Below, piece after piece: positions 39,301-49,540 of a stretch of 64,000 nucleotides of DNA (positions within the stretch are counted from its first letter, which is position 1; every line of letters starts with the position of its first letter). The position numbers and the translations under genes are program-made. The stretch is from Haemophilus haemolyticus. Lineage in GTDB: Bacteria > Pseudomonadota > Gammaproteobacteria > Enterobacterales > Pasteurellaceae. Below the pieces are notes generated by a model. It ran no database searches, was not told the DNA's origin, and worked only from the letters and a program-made list of their open reading frames with translations. Location of the stretch: the NCBI RefSeq assembly GCF_003493605.1, contig NZ_QQKA01000004.1, positions 62,001 through 126,000 on the forward strand. The letters are read 5' to 3'.

Positions 39301-39439
39301 CTGGAATATGAAAGCCTTAAATGGTAAAGGTAACCGTGGTTTCTCTACGAATACCTTATCACCATCTTGGGGTGAAGCAGTCACTCAAACACCAGAATAT
39401 AAAACATTCTTGGTAAATATTGAGAAAGCGGAGGCATAA
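36356..39439 (+). CDS. fdnG: Formate dehydrogenase-N alpha subunit (selenoprotein, TGA read through)
   Basis: A 1027-residue molybdenum/selenocysteine catalytic subunit that oxidises formate at the periplasmic face and passes electrons through FdnH and FdnI to quinone. One gene spans the TGA at 36965-36967 (residue 204): both flanking frames align with FdnG across it, and HGPTVASL follows directly. The start is ATG 36356 with GAAAGGAG upstream. A Tat signal (RRKFFK at 5-10, core to about 34) exports the folded protein. A [4Fe-4S] site ([12 protein letters not shown].. and GALCPKGA) precedes the bis-MGD domain. It forms an operon with fdnH and fdnI. SelA-D genes are not in the window but are required. 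Confidence 0.96.
36965..36998 (+). promoter_or_regulatory. Selenocysteine codon and SECIS-like hairpin
   Basis: UGA (36965-36967) is followed, 14 bases on, by AGCAA-GTC-TTGCT (36982-36994), a 5-bp stem with a GU-containing apical loop, flanked by an outer GGA/TCC pairing. Bacterial SECIS elements sit immediately 3' of the UGA and display a bulged U and a GGUC-like loop to SelB; position and shape fit. Confidence 0.85.
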
Positions 39440-39440
39440 T

Positions 39441-40379
39441 ATGGCAGGAAGTGGTCAAGGCGTTCAAACGCAAGACGTTATTAAAATCTCCGCAACATCT
39501 GGTTTAACACCAGCACCACAAGCGAGAGATCATAAAGTTGAAGTCGCAAAATTAATTGATGTTTCAACTTGTATAGGATGTAAAGCCTGTCAAGTGGGTT
39601 GTTCAGAGTGGAATGATATTCGCTCTGATGTCAATGCACAATGTGTTGGGGTTTATGACAATCCAGTTGATCTTGATGCAAAAGCATGGACGGTGATGCG
39701 TTTTAACGAAGTTGAAGAAAACGATCGTTTAGAATGGCTGATTCGTAAAGATGGCTGTATGCACTGTGCAGAACCTGGTTGTTTAAAGGCTTGTCCGGCA
39801 CCCGGTGCAATCATTCAATATGCTAACGGTATTGTAGATTTCCAATCCGATAAATGTATTGGTTGTGGTTATTGTATTGCAGGCTGTCCATTCAATATTC
39901 CACGAATGAATCCTGAAGACAATCGTGTATACAAATGTACTCTTTGTGTGGACCGTGTTTCTGTAGGTCAAGAGCCTGCATGTGTGAAAACTTGTCCAAC
40001 TGGTGCTATTCGTTTTGGTTCTAAAGAAGAAATGAAACTCTACGCGGAAAAACGCATAGCTGATTTAAAATCTCGTGGTTATGAAAATGCAGGGCTTTAC
40101 GATCCTCCGGGTGTAGGCGGTACACACGTAATGTATGTGTTGCATCACGCAGATAAACCTGAGCTTTACAATGGTCTTCCAAAAGATCCTCAAATTGATT
40201 TGAGTGTGACCTTATGGAAAGATGTATTGAAACCAGTCGCTGCAGTTGCAATGGGTGGTCTAGCTCTAGCAGAAGTTGCGCACTACTTAACCGTTGGCCC
40301 AAATGTAGAAGAAGATGTGGAAGATCATCATCACGAATTTGAAGAAAATAAACCATCTAAGGGGGAAAATAATGAGTAA
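39441..40379 (+). CDS. fdnH: Formate dehydrogenase-N iron-sulfur (beta) subunit
   Basis: A 312-residue protein with four [4Fe-4S] ferredoxin clusters, seen as repeated cysteine motifs ([45 protein letters not shown] and CVKTCPTGA). A C-terminal membrane helix (about 270-290, [18 protein letters not shown]) anchors it. It carries electrons from FdnG to FdnI. The start is ATG 39441 with GGAGG upstream, two bases after the fdnG stop; an in-frame TTG at 39420 is not needed. The histidine-rich acidic tail ([13 protein letters not shown]) is unusual. Confidence 0.96.
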   Translation: MAGSGQGVQTQDVIKISATSGLTPAPQARDHKVEVAKLIDVSTCIGCKACQVGCSEWNDIRSDVNAQCVGVYDNPVDLDAKAWTVMRFNEVEENDRLEWLIRKDGCMHCAEPGCLKACPAPGAIIQYANGIVDFQSDKCIGCGYCIAGCPFNIPRMNPEDNRVYKCTLCVDRVSVGQEPACVKTCPTGAIRFGSKEEMKLYAEKRIADLKSRGYENAGLYDPPGVGGTHVMYVLHHADKPELYNGLPKDPQIDLSVTLWKDVLKPVAAVAMGGLALAEVAHYLTVGPNVEEDVEDHHHEFEENKPSKGENNE

Positions 40380-41088
40380 AATTGAAATTAGCAACGATAC
40401 TCGCGTTATCCGTCATAGAACCCCAGCACGTATCAGTCACTGGATGTTGGTTATTTGCTTTTTTATGACGATGTTCACTGGTGTTGCATTTTTCTTCCCT
40501 GATTTTGCTTGGCTCACAGAAATTTTGGGTACACCACAAATTGCGCGCGCCATTCATCCATTCACAGGGATTTTAATGTTCTTCGCTTTCATCTACTTAG
40601 CGTTATTATACTGGGATCACAATATTCCAGAAAAAAACGATATTCGCTGGGCAAAAGGTGTCGTTGAAGTTCTTAAAGGGAATGAACACGCGGTTGCTGA
40701 TAATGGCAAATATAACCTTGGTCAAAAAATGCTCTTTTGGACATTAAACTTGGCAATGGTAACGTTATTAGTCACTGGCATCATTATGTGGCGTCAATAT
40801 TTTTCACATTACTTCTCAATCCCAGTATTGCGAATTGCTATTTTACTCCACTCTGCAAGTGCTTTTATGTTATTCACTGGTATCTTAGTGCATATATATA
40901 TGGCATTTTGGGTTAAAGGATCAATTCGCGGTATTGTTGAAGGTTGGGTAACCGTTCGTTGGGCGAAAAAACACCACCCAAGATGGTATCGTGAAGAAGT
41001 TTTATCAAAACTTGAGGAAGATTTACTCAACGAGCAATCTGGCAAAGTAGGTAAAACCAAAGTCTTATTTAAAGGATTTGGCAAATAA
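40372..41088 (+). CDS. fdnI: Formate dehydrogenase-N cytochrome b556 (gamma) subunit
   Basis: A 238-residue integral membrane protein with four helices that binds two b hemes and reduces quinone. Heme-ligand histidines are visible in [12 protein letters not shown] (helix 1), [12 protein letters not shown] (helix 2) and [21 protein letters not shown] (helix 4 region). It overlaps the end of fdnH by eight bases with GGGGGAAAAT as ribosome site, so it is translationally coupled. The C-terminal cytoplasmic tail is longer and more basic than I would expect. A paired-uptake-signal terminator follows. Confidence 0.95.
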   Translation: MSKIEISNDTRVIRHRTPARISHWMLVICFFMTMFTGVAFFFPDFAWLTEILGTPQIARAIHPFTGILMFFAFIYLALLYWDHNIPEKNDIRWAKGVVEVLKGNEHAVADNGKYNLGQKMLFWTLNLAMVTLLVTGIIMWRQYFSHYFSIPVLRIAILLHSASAFMLFTGILVHIYMAFWVKGSIRGIVEGWVTVRWAKKHHPRWYREEVLSKLEEDLLNEQSGKVGKTKVLFKGFGK

Positions 41089-41106
41089 GCTGAAATCCTG
41101 AAAAAG

Positions 41107-41140
41107 AAAAAGTGCGGTTAAAATTGACCGCACTTTTTAT
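41107..41140 (+). terminator. Terminator after fdnI (paired uptake signals)
   Basis: AAAAAGTGCGGT (41107-41118) pairs with ACCGCACTTTTT (41127-41138) over an 8-base loop. Both arms are full uptake signals. It lies 18 bases past fdnI and 20 before the fdhE start, so fdhE may depend on partial readthrough or its own promoter. Confidence 0.88.
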
Positions 41141-41157
41141 TATAAAAGTGAGAGAAT

Positions 41158-42066
41158 ATGAGTATCAAAATCTTATCTGAATCAGAAATTAAACAAGTAG
41201 CAAATTCATATCAAGCCCCAGCGGTTTTATTTGCCAATCCTAAAAATCTTTACCAACGCAGAGCGAAACGTTTAAGAGACTTAGCACAAAATCATCCTCT
41301 ATCTGATTATTTATTATTTGCTGCAGACATAGTTGAAAGCCAACTTTCCACGTTAGAAAAAAATCCTTTACCGCCACAACAGCTTGAACAGTTAAATGCT
41401 ATTGAGCCACTAAATGCCAAAACCTTTAAGAGAGACAGTATTTGGCGTGAATACTTAACTGAAATTCTTGATGAAATAAAGCCCAAAGCTAACGAGCAAA
41501 TTGCTGCAACAATTGAATTTCTTGAAAAAGCCTCTTCTGCTGAATTAGAAGAAATGGCAAATAAACTCTTAGCACAAGAATTTAATTTAGTCAGCAGTGA
41601 TAAAGCCGTCTTTATTTGGGCTGCACTTTCTCTTTATTGGTTACAAGCAGCTCAACAAATTCCCCATAATAGTCAAGTTGAGAACACCGAAAATTTACAT
41701 CACTGCCCTGTTTGTGGTTCTTTACCTGTTGCAAGTATGGTACAAATTGGTACATCACAAGGTTTACGCTACTTACATTGTAATTTATGTGAAAGTGAAT
41801 GGAATTTGGTACGCGCACAATGCACCAATTGTAATAGTCATGACAAACTTGAAATGTGGTCATTAAATGAAGAACTTGCGCTTGTTCGTGCCGAAACCTG
41901 TGGTAGCTGTGAAAGTTACTTGAAAATCATGTTCCAAGAAAAAGATCCTCATGTAGAGCCAGTAGCCGATGATTTGGCTTCTATTTTCTTAGATATTGAA
42001 ATGGAAGAAAAAGGTTTCGCCCGAAGTGGATTAAATCCATTTATTTTTCCTGCAGAAGAAGCATAA
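41158..42066 (+). CDS. fdhE: Formate dehydrogenase assembly protein FdhE
   Basis: A 302-residue cytoplasmic rubredoxin-like protein needed for active respiratory formate dehydrogenase; it binds iron through clustered CxxC motifs and interacts with the catalytic subunit. Four such motifs are present: HCPVCGS, CNLCES, CTNCNS and CGSC (about residues 180-260). The N-terminal half is helical. It is separated from fdnI by a terminator but on the same strand, with ribosome site GTGAGAG. Confidence 0.95.
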   Translation: MSIKILSESEIKQVANSYQAPAVLFANPKNLYQRRAKRLRDLAQNHPLSDYLLFAADIVESQLSTLEKNPLPPQQLEQLNAIEPLNAKTFKRDSIWREYLTEILDEIKPKANEQIAATIEFLEKASSAELEEMANKLLAQEFNLVSSDKAVFIWAALSLYWLQAAQQIPHNSQVENTENLHHCPVCGSLPVASMVQIGTSQGLRYLHCNLCESEWNLVRAQCTNCNSHDKLEMWSLNEELALVRAETCGSCESYLKIMFQEKDPHVEPVADDLASIFLDIEMEEKGFARSGLNPFIFPAEEA

Positions 42067-42070
42067 AAAT

Positions 42071-42099
42071 ATAGCCTAGAAATATCTAGGCTAATTATT
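42071..42099. terminator. Bidirectional terminator between fdhE and rimI
   Basis: AGCCTAGA (42073-42080) pairs with TCTAGGCT (42085-42092) over a four-base loop, followed by AATTATTT. It lies between convergent stops. Confidence 0.8.
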
Positions 42100-42104
42100 T
42101 AAAT

Positions 42105-42545
42105 CTATAGATAACACGCCATTACCACGGCATTTTCTCGTCCACCACTGGGTTTCGGATAATAATTTTTCCGCATATCCACTTCATTAAAACCAATTTT
42201 TTCATACAAGAAACGAGCAGGGTTAGACTCTCTGACTTCTAGCCATAAAGTCTGAACATCTTTTTCTTTCAATCGAGCGATTAACTCATTCAACAATAAT
42301 TTTCCCAATCCATTACCTTGATGAGACGGTACAATAGCAATATTAAACAAAGTCGCTTCATCCAATACGGTTTGGCAAATAGCAAAACCGATAATCTGAT
42401 TATTCTCTATTAATTTTAAATTGAGATAACGCTCACCTTGATTATTTTTTAACGTACCAAATGACCAAGGCACCAGATGGGCTTGCTGCTCGATTTCATA
42501 CAATCGGTCGAAATCACAGGCTTCAATTTGAGAAATAATAGACAT
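42105..42545 (-). CDS. rimI: Ribosomal protein S18 N-terminal acetyltransferase RimI
   Basis: A 146-residue GNAT acetyltransferase that acetylates the N-terminal alanine of S18. Acetyl-CoA-binding motif A reads VPSHQGNGLGKLLLNELI, and the LEVRESNPARFLYEKIGF stretch is the family's motif B. ATG 42545 gives the normal length; a TTG at 42572 lies inside holD. Its start is two bases after the holD stop, so the two are co-transcribed. Confidence 0.95.
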   Translation of the reverse strand: MSIISQIEACDFDRLYEIEQQAHLVPWSFGTLKNNQGERYLNLKLIENNQIIGFAICQTVLDEATLFNIAIVPSHQGNGLGKLLLNELIARLKEKDVQTLWLEVRESNPARFLYEKIGFNEVDMRKNYYPKPSGGRENAVVMACYL

Positions 42546-42547
42546 AA

Positions 42548-42952
42548 TTAAGGCTGCTGAATTTGTTGCCACAACGCTCGTTTGGCTTGATGATTAGATT
42601 GAAATTGCTGCCAACTTGGCGAGCGATAAACCTGCTCAGCCTGCTTGCAAAATGGCAAAGTGCGGTCAATTTGGTCGCTATTTTCTGATAGTAACCAGTA
42701 ACGAATAGGCTGCTTACATTCCATATGCTGGATTTGATCGTAATTCAAACATAAACAATTTTCTTTTTTAAGATTAAGGCTTAACAGCACATCAGCCAAC
42801 AAAGGCGAGCTACTGATATTTTCATCGGAAACAGTGATAAAGCGAATATTCTCTGCCACACTAATTCCTACTGAACCTTGCAGTACCTCGGGGCGATATA
42901 ATTCCCACTGGGAAATGCCCATTTCTTGTAAAAGAAGATCGCGTCTGTTCAT
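42548..42952 (-). CDS. holD: DNA polymerase III psi subunit
   Basis: A 134-residue protein that links the clamp loader to chi (HolC) and thence to SSB. The N-terminal NRRDLLLQEMGISQWELYRPEVLQG segment is the conserved psi signature (RDxxLxxMGIxxWxLRxPxxL); the rest is poorly conserved in the family. It is followed directly by rimI, the classic holD-rimI order, and diverges from rsmC. Confidence 0.9.
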   Translation of the reverse strand: MNRRDLLLQEMGISQWELYRPEVLQGSVGISVAENIRFITVSDENISSSPLLADVLLSLNLKKENCLCLNYDQIQHMECKQPIRYWLLSENSDQIDRTLPFCKQAEQVYRSPSWQQFQSNHQAKRALWQQIQQP

Positions 42953-43057
42953 AAGTGAATTTTTAAAAACGTTGCTTGAAAAATAGTGTTAATTTCTTTT
43001 ATTAATCTTTGCTAAAATGACGCATAATTTTAACTAATAACCCACAGGATTCAAAGC

Positions 43058-44050
43058 GTGATTTCTCTAGAAAGCCAAGTTTTAGAACGCCATCTTTCAT
43101 TTTTTGATGGTAAATCGGTATTATTTGCTGGCGGTATTTCTGATAATTTTCCTCAAACATTAGCCTCAAAATGCCCATCAATCCAAATTTGGAGTTGCTA
43201 TTTTGACTATGCAAGAACGCAAAGTGCGGTCAATTTTTCCGTTGAATTTCAAGGTCAAGCCGATTTAATCGTTTATTATTGGACTAAAAACAAACAAGAA
43301 GTCAATTTCCAACTGATTCAACTATTAGCTCAAGCATCTATTGGTCAAGAAATATTAATTATTGGTGAAAACCGTTGTGGCGTGCGTTCAGTAGAAAAAA
43401 CATTATCACCCTATGGAGAAATAGCAAAAATTGATTCTGCTCGTCGTTGCGGGTTATATCATTTTTCACTCCAAAACAAACCGCACTTTGAACTTAAAAA
43501 TTTCTGGAAAACCTATCAACATTCTACGCTACAAGACTTAACTATATATAGTTTACCTGGGGTATTTAGTGCGGCGGAATTAGACACAGGCACAGAACTG
43601 TTACTTTCAACCATTGATAATAAAATAAAAGGAAAAGTGCTCGATCTTGGCTGTGGCGCTGGGGTAATGGGCTCTATGATAAAAAAACGCACGCCTAACG
43701 CACAAATTACAATGACAGATATTCACGCAATGGCATTAGAATCAGCGCGTAAAACACTTTCTGAAAATCAATTACAAGGCGAGGTTTACGCCAGTGATGT
43801 CTTTTCTAATATAGAAGGAAAATTTGATTTAATCATTTCAAATCCGCCATTCCACGATGGCATTGATACCGCCTATCGAGCAGTGACAGAACTCATCACT
43901 CAAGCGAAATGGCATCTCAATCAAGGTGGAGAATTACGTATTGTCGCCAATGCATTTTTGCCTTATCCCGAATTACTTAGACAACATTTCGGTGATTACG
44001 AAGTGCTTGCTCAAACAGGAAAATTTAAAGTGTATTCAGTGAAAAATTAG
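43058..44050 (+). CDS. rsmC: 16S rRNA (guanine-1207-N2) methyltransferase RsmC
   Basis: A 330-residue methyltransferase with an N-terminal pseudo-SAM domain (about 1-165) and a C-terminal catalytic domain. SAM-binding LDLGCGAGVMGSMI and substrate motif NPPFHDG are intact. The start is GTG 43058 with CACAGGA upstream; no ATG fits as well and the N-terminus ISLESQVLERHLSFFDGK is family-like. It is divergent from holD, with a terminator after it shared with era. Confidence 0.94.
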   Translation: MISLESQVLERHLSFFDGKSVLFAGGISDNFPQTLASKCPSIQIWSCYFDYARTQSAVNFSVEFQGQADLIVYYWTKNKQEVNFQLIQLLAQASIGQEILIIGENRCGVRSVEKTLSPYGEIAKIDSARRCGLYHFSLQNKPHFELKNFWKTYQHSTLQDLTIYSLPGVFSAAELDTGTELLLSTIDNKIKGKVLDLGCGAGVMGSMIKKRTPNAQITMTDIHAMALESARKTLSENQLQGEVYASDVFSNIEGKFDLIISNPPFHDGIDTAYRAVTELITQAKWHLNQGGELRIVANAFLPYPELLRQHFGDYEVLAQTGKFKVYSVKN

Positions 44051-44054
44051 AAAC

Positions 44055-44090
44055 AAAAAAATCCCCATCGCAATAATGGGGATTTTTATT
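44055..44090. terminator. Bidirectional terminator between rsmC and era
   Basis: ATCCCCAT (44061-44068) pairs with ATGGGGAT (44076-44083), with an A run before and a T run after, so it can work in both directions for the convergent genes. Confidence 0.88.
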
Positions 44091-44113
44091 ATGCGTATAA
44101 ATTTTACCGCACT

Positions 44114-45022
44114 TTATTCATCCATATATCCTAAACTACGCAGCGCACGTTCATCATCTGCCCAACCTGATTTCACTTTTACCCAAAGTTCGAGGTGAAC
44201 TTTGTTATCAAATAAACGTTCCATATCAGCGCGCGCTTCCATACCAATAGTTTTAATTTTTTGACCGCCCGCACCAATGACCATTTTTTTCTGACCTTCA
44301 CGTTCAACGAGAATTAAGCCATTTATTTCATAAGTGCCACGTTCATTTACTTTGAATTGTTCGATTTCAACCGTAACAGAATAGGGTAATTCTTCTCCCG
44401 TAAAACGCATTAATTTTTCACGGATTATTTCCGATGCCATAAAACGTTGCGAGCGGTCTGTGACATAATCTTCTGGGAAATGATGTACACCTTCACGTAA
44501 AGATTGGCGTACAATTTTCTCTAATTCATGAACATTATTACCACGCTGTGCAGAAATTGGTACAATGTGAGCAAAGTTAAATTTACTGCTAAGATCTGTA
44601 ATAAACGGCAATAAATCATCTTTATTCTTGATGTTATCTACTTTGTTGATAGCAAGCACAACGGGTGCTTTTGCATTGCGTAATTTGTTTAGCACCATCT
44701 CATCATCTGCATTCCAGTGTGTGCCATCTACGACAAAAATAATTAAATCAACATCGCCGATAGCACTACTTGCTGCACGGTTCATTAAACGGTTAATCGA
44801 ACGCTTCTCTTCAATATGAAGTCCTGGAGTATCCACATAGATTTCTTGATACGCCCCTTCAGTTTTAATCCCAACAATACGGTGACGCGTGGTTTGTGCT
44901 TTACGCGATGTAATTGAAATTTTTTGTCCTAAAATTTTATTTAAGAGCGTTGATTTACCCACATTTGGGCGACCTACGATAGCAATAAAGCCGCAATAGG
45001 TTTTGTCGAATTGTTCGGTCAT
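44114..45022 (-). CDS. era: Ribosome-assembly GTPase Era
   Basis: A 302-residue essential GTPase that binds 16S rRNA near its 3' end during 30S maturation. G1 [16 protein letters not shown]3 DTPGLH and G4 NKVD are intact, followed by the C-terminal KH domain with [11 protein letters not shown]. Its start overlaps the rnc stop by four bases, the conserved rnc-era coupling. Confidence 0.97.
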   Translation of the reverse strand: MTEQFDKTYCGFIAIVGRPNVGKSTLLNKILGQKISITSRKAQTTRHRIVGIKTEGAYQEIYVDTPGLHIEEKRSINRLMNRAASSAIGDVDLIIFVVDGTHWNADDEMVLNKLRNAKAPVVLAINKVDNIKNKDDLLPFITDLSSKFNFAHIVPISAQRGNNVHELEKIVRQSLREGVHHFPEDYVTDRSQRFMASEIIREKLMRFTGEELPYSVTVEIEQFKVNERGTYEINGLILVEREGQKKMVIGAGGQKIKTIGMEARADMERLFDNKVHLELWVKVKSGWADDERALRSLGYMDE

Positions 45023-45702
45023 TTGATGTCCAGTTCTTTTAAAATTTGTTCTGCTGCCGCTTGTTCAGCTTTACGACGGCTAGATCCTTTTGCCACAAAA
45101 GTGCGGTCAATTTTCTCCGCACTTTTCACTTTGCATTCAACCGTGAAAATTTGGCAATGGGCTTCCCCTTGAATATTGACCACTTCATAAGTTGGCAATG
45201 GCAAATGTTTGCCTTGTAAATATTCTTGTAAACGAGTTTTCGCATCTTTTTGGTTATCACCTGGTTTGATTTCAGACAATAATTGTTGATACCAATTTCG
45301 AATCACTTGGGTCGTCACAGCCAATCCTTGATCTAGAGACATTGCGCCAATAATCGCTTCTACACAATCTGCTAGAATAGATTCGCGACGAAAACCACCG
45401 CTCTTTAGCTCGCCAGAACCAAGAGACATATAATCGCCTAATTCAAATTGACGCGCTAAAATCGCTAAAGTGGGTTCGCGTACCAAAGTAGCACGCATAC
45501 GGCTCAGTTCTCCTTCATTACAACGTGGAAACTGATGATAAAGTGCTTCAGCGATAGTGAAATTAAGAATGGAATCGCCTAGGAATTCTAGGCGTTCATT
45601 ATGTTGAGTCGCCGCACTTCGATGCGTAAGAGCCTGCTTTAAGAGCGCAATATTATTAAAACGATAGCCGATTTTACGCTCAAGTCGATCTAAATGATTC
45701 AT
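45019..45702 (-). CDS. rnc: Ribonuclease III
   Basis: A 227-residue double-strand-specific RNase that processes rRNA precursors and structured mRNAs. The catalytic signature [15 protein letters not shown] lies near 34-48, the second acidic site DCVEAIIGA mid-protein, and the dsRNA-binding domain occupies the last 70 residues. A USS pair (about 45,099 and 45,117, the latter one base off) falls within the dsRBD coding region. One base separates it from lepB. Confidence 0.97.
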   Translation of the reverse strand: MNHLDRLERKIGYRFNNIALLKQALTHRSAATQHNERLEFLGDSILNFTIAEALYHQFPRCNEGELSRMRATLVREPTLAILARQFELGDYMSLGSGELKSGGFRRESILADCVEAIIGAMSLDQGLAVTTQVIRNWYQQLLSEIKPGDNQKDAKTRLQEYLQGKHLPLPTYEVVNIQGEAHCQIFTVECKVKSAEKIDRTFVAKGSSRRKAEQAAAEQILKELDIK

Positions 45703-45703
45703 C

Positions 45704-46753
45704 TTATTTTATTGCTGTAAAGAAACGCTCAAAACGGAAACCTGTTGGCCATTCATTCGCTTCTTTTTCTAAGCTCATCCAAATATAAGTAGCTTTACCC
45801 ACAATATTTTTTTCAGGCACAAAGCCCCAGAAACGGCTATCATCGCTGTGATCGCGATGATCTCCCATCACAAAATACTGCCCCTCTGGCACAAGCCATT
45901 CTGCAGTTTGCATACCTTCTTGTGGGAAAAATTCAAGGTCTGAATAACGACGATACTCACTAATTAACACGTTATGTGTTACATCGCCTTTTTCAGTCAA
46001 TTCTAATTCATTTGGAAAAGCAGGATTTGTTGGATTTTGTGTATATTCAAACGCCTTGGTTTCGCAATCAACCTCACAAGGTTTACCTTCTTTGCCATAT
46101 ACCACTTTTAGCGTTTTTTGTTCCGCATCAAAAATGACGCGATCTCCGCCCTTTCCAATAATACGCTTAATATAATCCACACCAGACATATTATCTTTTG
46201 AGCTTAACGCTAAATTTTCTGCAAATGCTGCTCGAGTAGCCCCAAGACCTGTACGAATTAAAGCTTGTTGTGGTGCTTTAAACACAATTACATCACCTCG
46301 TTGTGGTTTTTCACCAGCAATAATGGTGTTTTGGAAAATCGGATCTTTCACGCCATAAGCATATTTGTTCACTACCAAAAAGTCACCAACTCGTAAGGTT
46401 GATTCCATTGAACCTGATGGAATTTGAAACGGTTCAAACAAAAAAGAACGAACCAAAAATACCACTGCAAGCACAGGAAAAAGTGAAGACAAAAATTCTG
46501 AAGCCTCAGAAATCGGTTCAATTTTTGCTTTTTCTTCGTCAGTTAATACTTGGCCTGAACGCTGTTCAGCACGTGCGATTTTACGATTACGTTTTGGCGT
46601 TACCACAAAATAATGGTAGCACCATAATACACCTGAAAGTGCGGTCAAAATTAGCAATACAATACTGAATGTGTTTGGTAATTGAAAATAATCTAAAACT
46701 TTCCACACACCAAAGCCGACAGCCAATAAAATCACAAAAAATAAATTTGACAT
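45704..46753 (-). CDS. lepB: Signal peptidase I
   Basis: A 349-residue membrane peptidase that removes Sec and Tat signal peptides. Two N-terminal membrane helices (about 3-20 and 29-50), a cytoplasmic basic loop and a further hydrophobic stretch (about 89-103) precede the catalytic domain. Serine S115 in PSGSMESTL and the lysine in [13 protein letters not shown] form the Ser-Lys dyad; [17 protein letters not shown] is the C-terminal signature. It is co-transcribed with lepA upstream. Confidence 0.97.
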   Translation of the reverse strand: MSNLFFVILLAVGFGVWKVLDYFQLPNTFSIVLLILTALSGVLWCYHYFVVTPKRNRKIARAEQRSGQVLTDEEKAKIEPISEASEFLSSLFPVLAVVFLVRSFLFEPFQIPSGSMESTLRVGDFLVVNKYAYGVKDPIFQNTIIAGEKPQRGDVIVFKAPQQALIRTGLGATRAAFAENLALSSKDNMSGVDYIKRIIGKGGDRVIFDAEQKTLKVVYGKEGKPCEVDCETKAFEYTQNPTNPAFPNELELTEKGDVTHNVLISEYRRYSDLEFFPQEGMQTAEWLVPEGQYFVMGDHRDHSDDSRFWGFVPEKNIVGKATYIWMSLEKEANEWPTGFRFERFFTAIK

Positions 46754-46761
46754 AATTTTCC

Positions 46762-48558
46762 TTATTTATCTTTTCCTACGTGTAAAATTGCTAAAAACGC
46801 TTCTTGTGGTACATCTACATTACCCAAAGACTTCATACGTTTTTTACCTTCTTTCTGTTTCTGTAAGAGTTTTTTCTTACGGCTCACGTCGCCACCATAA
46901 CATTTTGCCAATACGTTTTTACGTAATTGTTTTACGGTTGAACGCGCAATAATGTGGTTTCCAATCGCTGCTTGAATGGCAATATCAAATTGCTGACGAG
47001 GAATTAACTCACGCATTTTTTCAACCAATTCACGACCACGATATTGTGCATTATCTTTATGAACGATTAAAGCCAACGCATCTACTCGTTCGCTGTTAAT
47101 CATAATATCCACGCGAACCATATCTGCAGCTTGGAAACGTTTGAAACCGTAATCTAAAGAAGCATAACCACGCGATGTTGATTTTAAACGGTCAAAGAAG
47201 TCTAAAACCACTTCTCCCATTGGAATTTCATAAGTCAGTGCGATCTGATTACCGTGATATACCATATTGGTTTGCACGCCACGTTTTTCAACGCAAAGGG
47301 TAATGACGTTACCTAAATATTCTTGCGGCACCAGCATATTACATTCAGCGATTGGCTCGCGAATTTCAGCAATATTATTAAGTGGAGGCAATTTTGCAGG
47401 ACTATCCACATAAACAACCTCGCCATTCGTTAATTGCACTTCGTAAATTACCGTTGGCGCAGTTGTGATAAGATCTAAATCATACTCACGCTCTAGACGC
47501 TCTTGAATGATTTCCATATGTAGAAGCCCAAGGAAACCACAACGGAAACCAAAACCAAGTGCGGTCGAAGTTTCTGGTTCATAGAAAAGTGATGCATCGT
47601 TTAAACTTAATTTACCAAGCGCATCACGAAACGCTTCATAATCATCAGAACTTACAGGAAAAAGCCCAGCATAAACCTGTGGTTTTACTTTTTTAAAGCC
47701 TGGTAATACTTCAGTTGCAGAATTATGTTGATGGGTTAAGGTATCGCCCACTGGCGCACCTAAAATATCTTTAATCGCACAAACTACCCAACCCACTTCG
47801 CCACATTCTAAAACAGTCGTATCTTCTTGTTTTGGCGTAAAAATCCCTAAACGATCTACGTTGTAAGTTTGCCCTGTGGACATCACTTTAATTTTATCGC
47901 CTTTACGTAATACCCCGTTTTTAATACGCACTAAAGATACCACGCCCAAATAGTTATCGAACCAAGAATCAATAATCAATGCTTGTAATGACGCATTAGG
48001 GTCGCCTTCTGGTGCAGGAATTTTTGCCACGATTTCTTCTAATACATCTTCGATACCTACACCCGTTTTAGCAGAGCATCGAACCGCTTCCATCGCATCA
48101 ATTCCAACAATATCTTCAATTTCTTCCGCTACACGTTCAGGATCTGCGGCAGGCAAGTCGATTTTATTCAAAATCGGCACCACTTCTAAATCCATTTCGA
48201 TTGCGGTATAACAGTTTGCCAGAGTTTGGGCTTCGACTCCTTGACCTGCATCGACTACCAACAACGCTCCTTCACAAGCAGCAAGAGAGCGAGACACTTC
48301 ATAGGAAAAGTCCACGTGTCCTGGGGTATCGATAAAGTTTAATTGATAAGTTTCGCCATCTTTGGCTTTATAATTTAAAGTCACACTTTGTGCTTTGATG
48401 GTAATTCCACGCTCACGCTCAAGATCCATAGAATCTAGCACTTGCGCTTCCATTTCACGATCCGAAAGTCCACCACAGGTTTGAATTAATCGGTCAGAAA
48501 GGGTCGATTTACCGTGGTCAATATGGGCAATAATAGAAAAGTTGCGAATATTCTTCAT
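46762..48558 (-). CDS. lepA: Elongation factor 4 (LepA)
   Basis: A 598-residue translational GTPase that acts on stalled or maturing ribosomes. G1 [15 protein letters not shown]3 [12 protein letters not shown] and G4 NKIDLP are present, then EF-G-like domains and the LepA-specific C-terminal domain ([34 protein letters not shown]). It is divergent from the second fimbrial operon. In Rd KW20, as I recall, grcA is the next gene in this place. Confidence 0.97.
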   Translation of the reverse strand: MKNIRNFSIIAHIDHGKSTLSDRLIQTCGGLSDREMEAQVLDSMDLERERGITIKAQSVTLNYKAKDGETYQLNFIDTPGHVDFSYEVSRSLAACEGALLVVDAGQGVEAQTLANCYTAIEMDLEVVPILNKIDLPAADPERVAEEIEDIVGIDAMEAVRCSAKTGVGIEDVLEEIVAKIPAPEGDPNASLQALIIDSWFDNYLGVVSLVRIKNGVLRKGDKIKVMSTGQTYNVDRLGIFTPKQEDTTVLECGEVGWVVCAIKDILGAPVGDTLTHQHNSATEVLPGFKKVKPQVYAGLFPVSSDDYEAFRDALGKLSLNDASLFYEPETSTALGFGFRCGFLGLLHMEIIQERLEREYDLDLITTAPTVIYEVQLTNGEVVYVDSPAKLPPLNNIAEIREPIAECNMLVPQEYLGNVITLCVEKRGVQTNMVYHGNQIALTYEIPMGEVVLDFFDRLKSTSRGYASLDYGFKRFQAADMVRVDIMINSERVDALALIVHKDNAQYRGRELVEKMRELIPRQQFDIAIQAAIGNHIIARSTVKQLRKNVLAKCYGGDVSRKKKLLQKQKEGKKRMKSLGNVDVPQEAFLAILHVGKDK

Positions 48559-48865
48559 AAAAGATAGTTTTTCTCAAAAAATCAATAAATTTAACTGGCG
48601 GATTGTACCTGAAATGCGTGTAAATCGCTAGGGATGCAAAAGAAAAGTCAGCAATCTATAAAATAAAAGGTTCAATTCCATATAACGCCCCCCTCAAAAT
48701 GCTATAAAAGGGATCGAATGGTTAAAAAATAATCTGAAATCGTTTTTTTTTTTGCTCATTAAGTGTATTATGCGCAGGTTTTTAACATTTTAAAAACAGT
48801 CGTGATCACAAAATAACAAAAAAATGTGATCTTTACATAATTACTTCCATTCTAAGGATTAAATA
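48559..48865 (+). promoter_or_regulatory. Promoter region of the second fimbrial operon, with an 11-T tract
   Basis: This 307-base gap holds a C6 run near 48,690, a run of eleven T at 48743-48753, and a likely -10 TATTAT at 48766-48771. A -35 at the normal 17-base spacing would fall inside the T tract, so tract length could alter promoter strength or an upstream element's spacing. Further down, GTGATCAC (about 48,802) and TGTGATC (about 48,827) are candidate regulator half-sites. The ribosome site AAGGAT precedes the ATG. Confidence 0.5.
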
Positions 48866-49474
48866 ATGAAAAAATTAACGTTAGCAGCAGGCTTACTTTT
48901 TAGTTTAGGCGGAATCTCGAGTGCATTTGGCGCAGCAGATGGCACCATTACATTTAATGGTCGTGTTGTTGATCAAACTTGTACTGTTACTACAGGTACA
49001 AGTGGTAATTTTGATGTAACACTACCAACAGTCAATAAAACACAATTAGCGGCAGATGGTGCAGTTGCTGGTGCAACACGTTTTAATATTGAATTAACGG
49101 GTTGTAAACCAGCTGCAACAGGAGGCACAGATGGTGTTCGTGCTTATTTTCTGCCAAATAGCCAATATGTGGATCCTAACACACATAATTTAAAAAATAT
49201 TGCACAGACTACTGCAGCTGGAACAACTCCAGCTGAACATGTACAAATTCAATTAACTCATGCCGATACCAGTAAAGTGATTGCAGTGGGTGAGAATGTT
49301 GATACTCAAGAAAACAAGCCTTACAACTCTTGGTTTAATTTTGAGAACGATACTACTGTTGCAGGAACAGCTAAAGCTAAATTAACTTACTATGCACAAT
49401 ATATTGCCGTTGGTGCTGCAGCTACCGCTGGTGTTGTTCAATCTAAAGTTGAATATAACATTATCTATAAATAA
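48866..49474 (+). CDS. Major fimbrial subunit of the second (hif/haf-like) pilus
   Basis: A 202-residue pilin. Signal peptide residues 1-23; the mature protein begins ADGTITFNGRVVDQTC, with the pilin cysteines at C39 and C80, and ends KVEYNIIYK with the penultimate tyrosine. It is related to HifA and HifD in this window but clearly distinct. The first gene of a four-gene chaperone-usher operon, it is followed by a strong hairpin that should limit readthrough to the assembly genes. It may correspond to hafA of biogroup aegyptius; I could not check this. Confidence 0.92.
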   Translation: MKKLTLAAGLLFSLGGISSAFGAADGTITFNGRVVDQTCTVTTGTSGNFDVTLPTVNKTQLAADGAVAGATRFNIELTGCKPAATGGTDGVRAYFLPNSQYVDPNTHNLKNIAQTTAAGTTPAEHVQIQLTHADTSKVIAVGENVDTQENKPYNSWFNFENDTTVAGTAKAKLTYYAQYIAVGAAATAGVVQSKVEYNIIYK

Positions 49475-49485
49475 ACTTTCTTTTA

Positions 49486-49519
49486 TCCGACTAACGCTTT
49501 CTGCGTTAGTCGTTTTTTC
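49486..49519 (+). terminator. Hairpin and T run between pilin and chaperone genes (attenuator)
   Basis: GACTAACGC (49489-49497) pairs with GCGTTAGTC (49503-49511) over a five-base loop and is followed by GTTTTTTCT. It lies 15 bases after the pilin stop and 30 before the chaperone ATG, so partial termination would make far more pilin than chaperone and usher. Confidence 0.85.
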
Positions 49520-49540
49520 TGTTTCCTATTGAGTAATCCT

